A stretch of 64,000 bases of DNA from UBA9659 sp965208605. Lineage in GTDB: Bacteria > Pseudomonadota > Gammaproteobacteria > Pseudomonadales > Azotimanducaceae. Location of the stretch: positions 558,001-622,000 of the forward strand of contig OZ242345.1 of the NCBI GenBank assembly GCA_965208605.1, read 5' to 3'. Made by a program: the position numbers and the translations under genes. Positions 51,543 through 58,363 of this stretch are shown one piece after another; position 1 is the stretch's first letter, and each line of letters opens with the position of its first letter. A model generated the notes under the pieces. It made no database searches. It worked only from the letters and a program-made list of their open reading frames with translations, and was not told the origin of the DNA.

Positions 51543-51554
51543 TAGTTGCTCCTT
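51390..51554 (-). repeat. Degenerate ~42-bp coding repeats at the start of the giant gene
   Basis: Units of the type GACCAACGAATGAAC...AACCAGCCC...GCCAAG follow one another with 39-42 bp spacing. They encode KDQRMNTPLTSPSA, KDQQTMHNQTSPLA and KDQRMNQPT. A further unit, GAGCAACGAATGAGCCAACC (EQRMSQPTS), lies at 51668-51687, separated from the rest by the poly-C tract and a palindromic element. Confidence 0.65.
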
Positions 51555-51555
51555 C
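51542..51555 (-). promoter_or_regulatory. Ribosome-binding site chosen for the giant gene start
   Basis: GAAGGAGCAACTA precedes ATG 51542, giving AAGGAG with a six-base spacer, the best site in frame. The upstream in-frame ATGs at 51614, 51611 and 51560 lack a spaced Shine-Dalgarno. Confidence 0.55.
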
Positions 51556-51587
51556 GTCATTCTTCTAGTGGGCAGACGGGAATCCAG
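51556..51587 (+). repeat. Dispersed element between poly-C tract and start codon
   Basis: GTCATTCTTCTAGTGGGCAG-ACGGGAATCCAG carries the family ends GTCATTCT and GGGAATCCAG. It sits directly upstream of the preferred giant-gene start and appears to split the degenerate 42-bp repeat array. Confidence 0.6.
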
Positions 51588-51628
51588 AGTAGCGACCACC
51601 CACCCCGCCATCATCCTCGCCAGCAGAC

Positions 51629-51650
51629 GGGGGGGGGGGGGGGGGGGGGG
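51629..51650 (-). repeat. 22-base poly-C homopolymer (sense strand), putative phase-variation tract
   Basis: Twenty-two consecutive G on the plus strand read as C22 on the coding strand, 87 bp before the preferred start and 16-19 codons after two alternative starts (51691 and 51679). Counting codons from those starts, 22 C leads to a TGA at 51613-51611, while 20 or 23 C would join the giant frame. Tracts of this length are unstable by slipped-strand mispairing. Confidence 0.8.
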
Positions 51651-51676
51651 TAGAGTGCGGCGCTGGTGGGTTGGCT

Positions 51677-51706
51677 CATTCGTTGCTCCATAGTGTTATC
51701 TCCCTA
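51677..51706 (-). promoter_or_regulatory. Alternative upstream starts for the giant gene
   Basis: ATG 51691 follows GGGAG with nine bases of spacing. ATG 51679 follows GGAG with six bases (GGAGCAACGAATG), closely resembling the site at 51542 (GGAGCAACTAATG). Both starts lie in the same frame and enter the poly-C tract. Confidence 0.5.
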
Positions 51707-51943
51707 CTGGCGAGATGCGAGAAGACGGCGCAAAAAGTCAAGTTCTTGTGAGAACAACCAAAGCAACTGTTTATCATGGTCTCGCGCGCGTTGAATCAAA
51801 GTATCAAATCCTTTGGGAAGATACGGCAAGTGCAAACTGCTGACAAGGTCATTATACAGTGCATAATCAGTATTGTCATTATCTGTACAGTGTTAGCCCA
51901 AAGCAGTAATGTCCCCTTTCTCATAAATATATGGCAAGTACAT
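51704..51943 (-). pseudogene. Small reading frame of 80 codons interrupted by one TAA, just upstream of the giant gene
   Basis: From ATG 51943 the frame reads MYLPYIYEKGDITALG, then TAA (51893-51895), then 62 further sense codons before TAG 51704-51706. The second part looks coding: YLPKGFDTLIQRARDHDKQL then LWLFSQELDFLRRLLASRQ, helical and charged. It has no ATG of its own. The stop lies 12 bases before the giant gene's alternative ATG at 51691, so translation could be coupled. I do not recognise the family. It may be a decayed gene or a leader-type frame. Confidence 0.4.
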
Positions 51944-52110
51944 ATCTGGCCGTCATTCTTGTCACCCCAGTCATCCCAGCCGCCAAGCGGGAATCCAGAG
52001 GAACAAAGGCAATCACCTTGGGCATGTACATATCTGGCCGTCATCCTCGAGCTTGCTCGGGAATCCAGAGGAACATAGGCAACCACCATGGGCATGTACA
52101 CATCAACTGG
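51933..52110 (+). repeat. Direct repeats containing palindromic elements upstream of the giant gene
   Basis: GGCAAGTACATATCTGGCCG at 51933 recurs as GGCATGTACATATCTGGCCG at 52021 and partly as GGCATGTACA at 52091 (spacings 88 and 70). Each full unit carries a GTCAT...GGGAATCCAG element (51954-52006 and 52040-52068). The longer unit includes the CACCCCAGTCATCCCAGCC insert also seen at 4902-4969. Confidence 0.7.
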
Positions 52111-52200
52111 GGTGGCGTGGGCATATCGGGGAGGGTGACGGCACGGGGCACCCTAATCCGCCTGAAGGCGCGGAGACGCCGCGCCGGGCGGCACATTCCA

Positions 52201-52242
52201 CTGGATTCCCGCCTGCTTTGATCCTGACGGCAAGCGGGAATG
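52201..52242 (-). repeat. Dispersed element with hairpin, downstream of ychF
   Basis: CTGGATTCCCGCCTGCTTTG-ATCCTGACGGCAAGCGGGAAT has ATTCCCGC and GCGGGAAT arms. It lies ~40 bp beyond the ychF stop, so it may serve as a transcription end, though no U-tract follows. The rest of 52110-52282 shows no gene. Confidence 0.55.
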
Positions 52243-52282
52243 TCGAGAAGCGCGGTGAGGACGAACAAATCATCTTTTCTGA

Positions 52283-53416
52283 TTAGGTGTTGAAGCGGAA
52301 GTGAATGACATCACCATCCACCACCTGATAGTCCTTGCCCTCAAGGCGCCATTTACCTGCTTCCTTGGCGCCCTTTTCCCCCGCATGCATGATGTAGTCG
52401 TCATAGGACACAACTTCTGCCCGAATAAATCCCTTCTCAAAATCCGTGTGTATTTTACCCGCCGCCGCGGGCGCCCTGGTGCCCTGAGTGATCGTCCAGG
52501 CCCGCGCCTCCTTGGGACCTGCGGTGAAGTAAGTCTGGAGCCCAAGTAGCCGGTATCCAATCCGCGCCAACTTATCCAGACCCGGCTCATCCATACCCAA
52601 GTCTTGCAGGAATTCAGCTCGTTCCTGGGCTTCCAGTTCCACAATTTCCGCTTCAAGTTTGTTACATATCGCCAAAACCTCGGCGGACTCGGCCTGAGCA
52701 AATTCCTGCACCTGCCGGAGATAGCGGTGCTCATTAACAGCCCCTTCACTAGCAACCTGCTCAGCAACACCCTGTTCATCCATATTGGCAACATAGAGCA
52801 CTGGCTTCATGGTCAGCAGATGCAGTTCTCTAATGGCAAGCATTAACTCGGGCCCTAGAGTAGCGTCAAGTTGGAAACTACGCCCTGGGTGCCCCGCATC
52901 AATATGAGCACCCAGGGATTCAAACAGAGCGAGGCTCGCCAGCGCTTGGCTATCACCACTTTTTGCAATCTTATGAAGCCTGGTGATTGCCTTGTCAATG
53001 GTTTGCAGGTCTGCCAGTTGCAATTCCGTGTTGATGATGGCTATGTCATCCGCTGGCTGAATCCGATTGGCGACATGGGTCACGCGGCTATCCTCAAAAC
53101 ATCGGACGACATGCGCTATGGCATCAGTTTCCCGGATATTCGCTAGAAATTGATTGCCCAGACCCTCACCAGTTGATGCGCCTTTTACTAGCCCCGCTAT
53201 ATCAATGAATTCCATGGTGGTCGGGATGATTTTTTGCGGCGAGACGATGGCCGCAAGCTTATCCAGCCGCGTATCCGGCACCGGGACAATGCCTGCATTG
53301 GGTTCAATGGTACAAAAAGGAAAGTTCTCGGCACTGACGCCGGCCAGAGTCAGCGCATTAAACAGCGTTGACTTGCCAACATTGGGTAGCCCGACTATGC
53401 CGCATGTAAAACCCAT
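52283..53416 (-). CDS. ychF: Redox-regulated ATPase YchF (Obg-related P-loop protein)
   Basis: This 377-aa cytosolic P-loop protein belongs to the Obg group, but the family hydrolyses ATP in preference to GTP and associates with ribosomes (established knowledge). Visible motifs are G1 GLPNVGKST (residues 9-17), switch I NFPFCTIEPN, G3 DIAGLVKGAS and the altered G4 NMDE, typical of YchF. A coiled-coil insertion (around residues 130-200) and a C-terminal TGS domain (YFTAGPKEARAWTI, GEKGAKEAGKWRLEGKDY) follow. The length is slightly above the usual 363. It begins only two bases after the pth stop, so the two are cotranscribed; pth-ychF adjacency is common in gammaproteobacteria. Confidence 0.97.
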   Translation of the reverse strand: MGFTCGIVGLPNVGKSTLFNALTLAGVSAENFPFCTIEPNAGIVPVPDTRLDKLAAIVSPQKIIPTTMEFIDIAGLVKGASTGEGLGNQFLANIRETDAIAHVVRCFEDSRVTHVANRIQPADDIAIINTELQLADLQTIDKAITRLHKIAKSGDSQALASLALFESLGAHIDAGHPGRSFQLDATLGPELMLAIRELHLLTMKPVLYVANMDEQGVAEQVASEGAVNEHRYLRQVQEFAQAESAEVLAICNKLEAEIVELEAQERAEFLQDLGMDEPGLDKLARIGYRLLGLQTYFTAGPKEARAWTITQGTRAPAAAGKIHTDFEKGFIRAEVVSYDDYIMHAGEKGAKEAGKWRLEGKDYQVVDGDVIHFRFNT

Positions 53417-53418
53417 GA

Positions 53419-54033
53419 TTATCTATCCAAAGTTCGTCTAGCCCGGCGGGGGGGGGTGCTGTGCAACTGGTGCATTGCACCCTGCCAGTCATCACTCGCT
53501 ACCCGCGGCAACACGCGCAGTGCCTCGGCAATAGACTGGTCCACCCGCTCCCGGTCATCCTGACCGATCTGCCCGAGAAGGTAACCGGTGACTGCCTGCC
53601 GGTCCCCCGGGTGACTGACCCCAATGCGCAAACGTTTGAAGGACTGAACAGCCCCGAGACAGCGAGCAATATCCCTCAGCCCATTGTGCCCGGCAAGACC
53701 CCCGCCCTGCTTGAGTTGCGCTTGACCCGCGACCAGATCTAATTCGTCATGGGCTATTAAGACGCTCTCCAGGGGAATCTTGTAGAAGTTGACCAGGGCG
53801 GCGACGCTTTTGCCTGACTCATTCATATAGGTATCGGGAAGAAGCAATCGGATCGGGTGCCCGGAGAGGGTGACTGCGGCGAGCCTGCCGAAAAATTTGC
53901 GCTCCAACTTGAAGTGGGCAGCTTCCTGCATGGCAAGCTTTTCCACCAACCAGGCACCCGCATTGTGGCGGGTGTTGGCATAGTTTGCACCCGGGTTGCC
54001 TAGCCCAACAATCAACTCAAGGGGCGCAGTCAC
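53419..54033 (-). CDS. pth: Peptidyl-tRNA hydrolase
   Basis: The 204-aa enzyme releases peptides from prematurely dropped peptidyl-tRNA in the cytosol. The catalytic residues are all present: Asn in GLGNPG, His in NTRHNAGAWL (the general base), Asn in TYMNESG, Asp in HDELD and Asn in GGLAGHNGLRD. The last ~15 residues (STPPRRARRTLDR) go beyond the E. coli length of 194 and contain a C9 homopolymer (53448-53456). A slip there would alter only the tail and its spacing to ychF. It sits 11 bp downstream of rplY. Confidence 0.97.
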   Translation of the reverse strand: MTAPLELIVGLGNPGANYANTRHNAGAWLVEKLAMQEAAHFKLERKFFGRLAAVTLSGHPIRLLLPDTYMNESGKSVAALVNFYKIPLESVLIAHDELDLVAGQAQLKQGGGLAGHNGLRDIARCLGAVQSFKRLRIGVSHPGDRQAVTGYLLGQIGQDDRERVDQSIAEALRVLPRVASDDWQGAMHQLHSTPPRRARRTLDR

Positions 54034-54044
54034 TGGCAGGCGAG

Positions 54045-54728
54045 CTATTCCTCGTCCTCAGCAGAAGGGGCATCTTTTTCATCTTCTTCCGTCTCAGGTG
54101 CTTCTTCCTCGCCCTCGGCGGGTGCTACTTCTATCTCTTCAACCTTCTTCGGTACATGCACGGACACGACAACATGATCGTGGTCAGCACCCTGCTGCAA
54201 GGCCGGCATGGACAGGTTTTCCGCTAGGGTGAGCTCACTCATGTGAATGGAATCACCAATGTCAAGATGTTGAACATCTATTTCTATGTATTCAGGCAGG
54301 TCGCCGGGTAAACAGACGATCTCCACAGAAGTCATGTTGTGAGACACAATACCGCCGTTCTGCTTCACGCCAACGCAGGCACTTTCATTCAGAAAGTGCA
54401 ACGGCACCTCAACGGTGATCATCTGATTCATGCGGACTCGCATAAAATCAGCGTGCAGGATGCGATCCTTGGCGGGATGCCTTTGCAGGTCTTTCAATAT
54501 TACTTCCTGCTTCTTACCGGCCGCCTTGATGGTAATGATCTGGGAAAAGAAAGCCTCGGCCTCACAGGCTCGATGCAAATCCTTATGTGAAATCGACAAG
54601 GCCTGGGGCTGCTCCTTGGCACCGTAAAGAATCGCTGGCACCTGATCGGACTGCCGACGCAGGCGACGTATCACGCCCTTCCCGGTGTCTGTTCGCAGTT
54701 CAGCTTGTAATACAAATTGCTCTGCCAT
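54045..54728 (-). CDS. rplY: 50S ribosomal protein L25, long CTC/TL5-type
   Basis: The 227-aa protein binds 5S rRNA. The N-terminal L25 domain covers about residues 5-95 (LRTDTGKGVIRRLRRQ, PAILYGAKEQPQ), and a C-terminal TL5-type beta domain follows (VEIVCLPGDLPEYIEIDVQH). An acidic tail (EGEEEAPETEEDEKD) ends the chain. AAGGAG precedes the ATG at a good distance. This longer form, rather than the ~94-aa E. coli L25, is usual in many gammaproteobacteria. It lies between prs and pth, as in the conserved operon. Confidence 0.96.
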   Translation of the reverse strand: MAEQFVLQAELRTDTGKGVIRRLRRQSDQVPAILYGAKEQPQALSISHKDLHRACEAEAFFSQIITIKAAGKKQEVILKDLQRHPAKDRILHADFMRVRMNQMITVEVPLHFLNESACVGVKQNGGIVSHNMTSVEIVCLPGDLPEYIEIDVQHLDIGDSIHMSELTLAENLSMPALQQGADHDHVVVSVHVPKKVEEIEVAPAEGEEEAPETEEDEKDAPSAEDEE

Positions 54729-54767
54729 GCGGAAACTCCTTCAATAATTTGGGTTCAATAATTGCTT

Positions 54768-55736
54768 TTAAAAAAGACTAGGCTGGCTCCGTTTAGTAAA
54801 GAGCACACTGAGCGACTCTTCCATACTGATCCGGCGGATGGACTCTGCCAGGATTTCAGAAATACTGAGTTGCCGAATCTTACTTGCTTCCATTGCTTCT
54901 GGACACAGGGGAACGGTGTCCGTAGTGACCAACTCATCTATCTGTGAGTTAGCAATGTTTGACACTGCAGCACCTGAGAGTACCGGATGCGTGCAGTAGG
55001 CGAGGACCCGCTTAGCACCATTGGCTTTGAGGGCATCTGCCGCCGCACACAAGGTGCCTGCCGTATCCACAATATCGTCCACCAGCACACAGCTACGGCC
55101 AGCAACATCACCGATAATATGCATGACTTCTGCTTCATTAGCCTGGGGACGGCGCTTATCAATAATCGCAAGCTCAGCATCATTCAGTTGTTTGGCTATA
55201 GCTCGCGCGCGCACCACACCGCCCACATCTGGGGATACTATGATCAGGTCTTCATACTTCTGCTGCTCAATGTCATCAAGCAGGACTGGCGTGGCGTAAA
55301 TGTTATCAACGGGAATGTTAAAAAAGCCCTGGATCTGCTCAGCATGTAAATCAATTGTCAGAATACGATTGATGCCAGCACTGCCCAGCATGTCCGCCAC
55401 TACCTTTGCCGTAATAGGAACCCGTGCCGAACGCACTCTCCGATCCTGCCGGGCATAACCAAAATAGGGAATGACCGCAGTGACTCTTGAAGCAGATGCT
55501 CGGTGCAGACAATCCGCCATCACAATCAATTCCATCAAATTATCGTTGGTGGGAGTACAGGTCGGCTGGATGACAAATACATCCTTGCCGCGAACATTTT
55601 CATGTATTTCAACAAAGACTTCGCCATCGCTAAATCGGGTAACATCGGCATGTCCTGGATTCATATGCAACCGATCAAGCACCCGGTCAGTCAGAGTGGG
55701 ATGCGCATTACCTGAAAATATTTTTAGTTCAGCCAC
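54768..55736 (-). CDS. prs: Ribose-phosphate pyrophosphokinase
   Basis: This 322-aa enzyme makes PRPP from ribose 5-phosphate and ATP, feeding purine, pyrimidine, NAD, His and Trp synthesis. The signature runs are SDGEVFVEIHENVRGKDVFV (residues ~36-55), the ATP-binding YFGYARQDRR, the metal-binding DLHAEQIQGFF, and the PRPP loop VLVDDIVDTAGT. The length is slightly above the usual 315 because of an extended C-terminus. The gene follows tRNA-Gln by 91 bp and precedes rplY by 39 bp, so it is probably transcribed with the tRNA. Confidence 0.97.
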   Translation of the reverse strand: MAELKIFSGNAHPTLTDRVLDRLHMNPGHADVTRFSDGEVFVEIHENVRGKDVFVIQPTCTPTNDNLMELIVMADCLHRASASRVTAVIPYFGYARQDRRVRSARVPITAKVVADMLGSAGINRILTIDLHAEQIQGFFNIPVDNIYATPVLLDDIEQQKYEDLIIVSPDVGGVVRARAIAKQLNDAELAIIDKRRPQANEAEVMHIIGDVAGRSCVLVDDIVDTAGTLCAAADALKANGAKRVLAYCTHPVLSGAAVSNIANSQIDELVTTDTVPLCPEAMEASKIRQLSISEILAESIRRISMEESLSVLFTKRSQPSLF

Positions 55737-55827
55737 GGATTTACTTCTTTTATTCGGGGACTTTTATTCCACGACAGCAGTCATCTAGTCAAGAACTGGC
55801 AACAGGGTTAAGGGTTATATGGAAACA

Positions 55828-55903
55828 TGGCTGGGGTGGCAGGACTCGAACCTGCGAATGCAAGGATCAAAACCTTGTGCCTTACCGACTTGGCGACACC
55901 CCA
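55828..55903 (-). tRNA. tRNA-Gln (anticodon TTG)
   Basis: The 76-nt gene folds as a standard cloverleaf. The acceptor stem is TGGGGTG/CACCCCA, the anticodon stem CAAGG/CCTTG encloses the loop TTTTGAT with TTG in the middle, and the T arm is GCAGGTTCGAATCCTGC. The discriminator base is G, as expected for Gln, and CCA is encoded. Its place directly before prs is a conserved gammaproteobacterial arrangement. Confidence 0.96.
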
Positions 55904-56019
55904 AATCTTCAACTTTTGCCTCTCAAAAGACCCGCTGATTACCGGTATCCAGGCACTGACTATCAATGTCCCGACTTCAGTGCCCAATTCAGGGGCAAGC
56001 CCCAAGTAAAAAGGGCGCT

Positions 56020-56048
56020 ATTGTGCTGCTCACTGGGGGTGGTGTCAA
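56020..56048 (-). promoter_or_regulatory. Sigma70-type promoter for the tRNA-Gln/prs operon
   Basis: On the minus strand TTGACA (56048-56043) is followed, after exactly 17 bp, by CACAAT (56025-56020). The bases just after it, AGCGCCC, are GC-rich, as in stringently controlled stable-RNA promoters. It lies about 117 bp upstream of the mature tRNA. Confidence 0.6.
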
Positions 56049-56424
56049 TACTGACTCAGCCTTTTCCAATATGAAATGAGCCTGAAGGGGGGTGACTCAG
56101 CCCGGGATAAGTGCCTGTTTATGTCGCTTATTTATGCTACCTATGCATGCTGCCTGTTCTAACCACCTTGCAAGGCAGGGCATACTGGGGCAGGGAAATG
56201 TTTGTGTTCACAGATTCGATGACAAACTTGAATAGTATCATTGACGGACTGGATTCCCGAGCAAGCTCGAGAATGACGGCGCGGGGGCGGCTTGCCACTT
56301 AGGGTTAATGTATGCACCTTGTCCCCCAGGAAAGACCGGGAAAAGGTTTGTTATCATTGATGCTTGGTTTTCCCAGCGGGGTTTGGTGTAACGGGTGTAA
56401 ATAAACAGATACGAGTAAACAAAC
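56049..56424. other. Divergent intergenic region upstream of cmoA
   Basis: I see no gene here. It holds a palindromic element (56249-56277) and, just before cmoA, two copies of GAGTAAACAAAC (56413-56424 and 56427-56438), the second overlapping the first codons. The cmoA promoter must lie within this region but is not obvious. Confidence 0.5.
56249..56277 (-). repeat. Dispersed palindromic element, inverted copy
   Basis: CTGGATTCCCGAGCAAGCTC-GAGAATGAC is the exact reverse complement of the element found three times inside the 5' end of the giant gene (50991, 51168, 51294). The same word therefore serves as spacer here and as coding DNA there. Confidence 0.75.
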
Positions 56425-57159
56425 GTGAGTAAACAAACAAACAAAGACACTGTCTATGCTGCTCCCAGGTCATCGGTGGAAACATTTCAATTTGATGCCC
56501 AGGTGGCGGAGGTGTTTCAAGACATGATTGAGCGCAGCGTGCCGGGCTATGGATTGTTGCTGGAATTGATCGGGATACTGGTCACCCGCTACGCCAGCCC
56601 AGGCACCAACTGCTACGACCTCGGCTGCTCCCTCGGTGCCTCAACACTACAGATCAAACGCCAGGCGCCAGACTCCTGCCAGGTGATTGGTGTTGATAAC
56701 TCACCCGCCATGGTGGCGCGCTGCCAGGCTCAGCTCTCAGACGACGATTCGGCAACCCGCTGTGAGATACGGCTTGAAGATCTCTGCGAAACAAAGATTG
56801 AAAAGGCTTCGGTCGTCGTCCTCAATTTTACGCTTCAGTTTGTACCCGATGCGCAGCGCCAGGATATTTTGCGAAACATTGCCCAAGGACTGCAGCCTGG
56901 AGGGATCCTGCTCCTGGCGGAAAAAATTCACTTCCCAGAGCAAGCACAACAACAGTTGATGGCTGACTTGCATCATGATTTTAAGAAATACCATGGTTAC
57001 ACTGCTCTGGAGATAGCTCAAAAACGCACTGCGCTGGAAAAGGCATTACAATCAAACACAGAAGCTGAGCACCGGAAAAGATTATCGGCAGCCGGATTCA
57101 CACAAATAGAATTATGCTTCCGTTGTTTCAATTTCATGGCACTGCTCGCTATCAAATAA
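56425..57159 (+). CDS. cmoA: Carboxy-S-adenosyl-L-methionine synthase
   Basis: The 244-aa enzyme converts SAM and prephenate to carboxy-SAM, the donor used by CmoB to build 5-oxyacetyluridine at tRNA position 34. The start is GTG. The SAM-binding motif CYDLGCSLGASTLQIKRQ (around residues 68-85), the VIGVDNSPAMVARC loop, VLNFTLQFVPD and LLLAEKI all match CmoA, whose E. coli form has 247 residues. cmoB starts 33 bp later on the same strand, so the pathway pair is cotranscribed. Confidence 0.96.
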   Translation: MSKQTNKDTVYAAPRSSVETFQFDAQVAEVFQDMIERSVPGYGLLLELIGILVTRYASPGTNCYDLGCSLGASTLQIKRQAPDSCQVIGVDNSPAMVARCQAQLSDDDSATRCEIRLEDLCETKIEKASVVVLNFTLQFVPDAQRQDILRNIAQGLQPGGILLLAEKIHFPEQAQQQLMADLHHDFKKYHGYTALEIAQKRTALEKALQSNTEAEHRKRLSAAGFTQIELCFRCFNFMALLAIK

Positions 57160-57192
57160 CTTGGGCTCCCAGTTTTTAACTCCTGCAACTCT

Positions 57193-58164
57193 ATGCTTAG
57201 ACAGTCAACGGACATCAACCGATTTTTCGAGGCGACATCCGCTACTAGGATTGCCAAGCATCATCCCGCCCTAGAGGCAGCACTGGCAGCCGACGCGACC
57301 CGACATGGCGACACCGATGACTGGGAGCAGGCACTGCAGCAACTGCCACAACCGACGCCTAGTGCTCTGGTCTTTAATCAGGACACCCTGGAAATCGGAC
57401 CCGCTCTGGCGGACCCAGATATTCCCCGGCTGCTCAAGGCATTGATGCCCTGGCGCAAGGGACCCTTTAAGATTTTGGGTACCTTTATTGATACCGAATG
57501 GCGGAGCGACTGGAAGTGGCAGCGCCTGGTGCCGCACATCTCGCCGTTGGAAAATAAACTGGTGCTGGATATTGGCTGCGGCAACGGCTATCACCTGTTC
57601 AGAATGTTGGGCGAAGGTGCCAGAATGGCACTCGGTATTGACCCGACTCTGCTCTTCAACTATCAGTTCCAACTCATCCAGCAACTCATTACCGACAACC
57701 ATGCCTACCTTCTGCCCCTACGCGCTGAGCAGCTGCCGCCTTTCGGCACTTTTGATACCGTCTTCTCTCTGGGCGTTCTGTACCACCGCCGTTCTCCCCT
57801 AGGGCATCTGAGCGACCTCTTGAGTTTTCTTGCTCCCAAGGGGGAACTCATCTTGGAAACACTGGTGATTGACGGTGATGAAAACACCCTGCTCATTCCC
57901 CGGGATCGATATGCACGCATGGCGAATGTGTGGTTCATTCCCTCTACCCTGCTGCTTGAACAGATGCTGCATAGGGTGGGATTCACGCATATCAGGACTC
58001 TGGAGGTGACAACAACATCAACCGAAGAGCAACGTAGCACCGAATGGATGAGCTTCCAGTCACTGAGCGATTGTCTTGATCCACAGGACCCGAGGCTGAC
58101 AGTAGAAGGCTATCCTGCCCCTAAGCGCGCACTAGTCATCGCGAATCGTCGGCAAGCAAGATGA
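57193..58164 (+). CDS. cmoB: tRNA U34 carboxymethyltransferase
   Basis: The 323-aa enzyme transfers the carboxymethyl group from carboxy-SAM to 5-hydroxyuridine-34 in tRNAs that read NNU/NNC/NNA/NNG boxes. It has the same length as E. coli CmoB. Conserved stretches include DTEWRSDWKWQRL (residues ~97-109), the methyltransferase loop LDIGCGNGYHLFRMLGEGA and VFSLGVLYHRRSPLGHL. The stop TGA overlaps the ATG of the next gene as ATGA, indicating translational coupling. Confidence 0.96.
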   Translation: MLRQSTDINRFFEATSATRIAKHHPALEAALAADATRHGDTDDWEQALQQLPQPTPSALVFNQDTLEIGPALADPDIPRLLKALMPWRKGPFKILGTFIDTEWRSDWKWQRLVPHISPLENKLVLDIGCGNGYHLFRMLGEGARMALGIDPTLLFNYQFQLIQQLITDNHAYLLPLRAEQLPPFGTFDTVFSLGVLYHRRSPLGHLSDLLSFLAPKGELILETLVIDGDENTLLIPRDRYARMANVWFIPSTLLLEQMLHRVGFTHIRTLEVTTTSTEEQRSTEWMSFQSLSDCLDPQDPRLTVEGYPAPKRALVIANRRQAR

Positions 58165-58363
58165 GCGGTACCCGGGAGGAGCCAGTCGGGCAAGGATCGG
58201 CCGCGCAACGGTTAACTACGAGACAATCGGCCGCGCAAGGATTAACTGCGCAAGAATCAACTGCGAGACAAACAACTACGAGGCAATCAGTCAAACAGCC
58301 CGCCGCGCAACGATTAACTGCTCGACAATCGGCCGCGCAACAATCAACTGCGAGACAAACAAT
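58161..58363 (+). repeat. Degenerate coding repeat at the ycaQ 5' end
   Basis: Imperfect units of CAATCGGCCGCGCAACGGTT / CAATCAACTGCGAGACAAAC repeat with ~15-bp steps. They encode alternating SAAQRLTTRQ and STARQTTTRQ. The region carries no stop and links cmoB to the conserved part of ycaQ. Confidence 0.7.

Noticed and set aside
4986..51542. Two-partner secretion exoprotein or RTX/type I adhesin
   Set aside because: The protein has its own C-terminal barrel, no transporter genes are adjacent, and I saw no GGxGxDxxx nonapeptide array.
51629..51650. Poly-G run as a pure sequencing or assembly artefact
   Set aside because: Its exact length may be wrong, but the run sits next to duplicated ribosome sites in a frame-switching position, which is hard to explain as error alone; kept as a finding with the caveat that 22 is a consensus.
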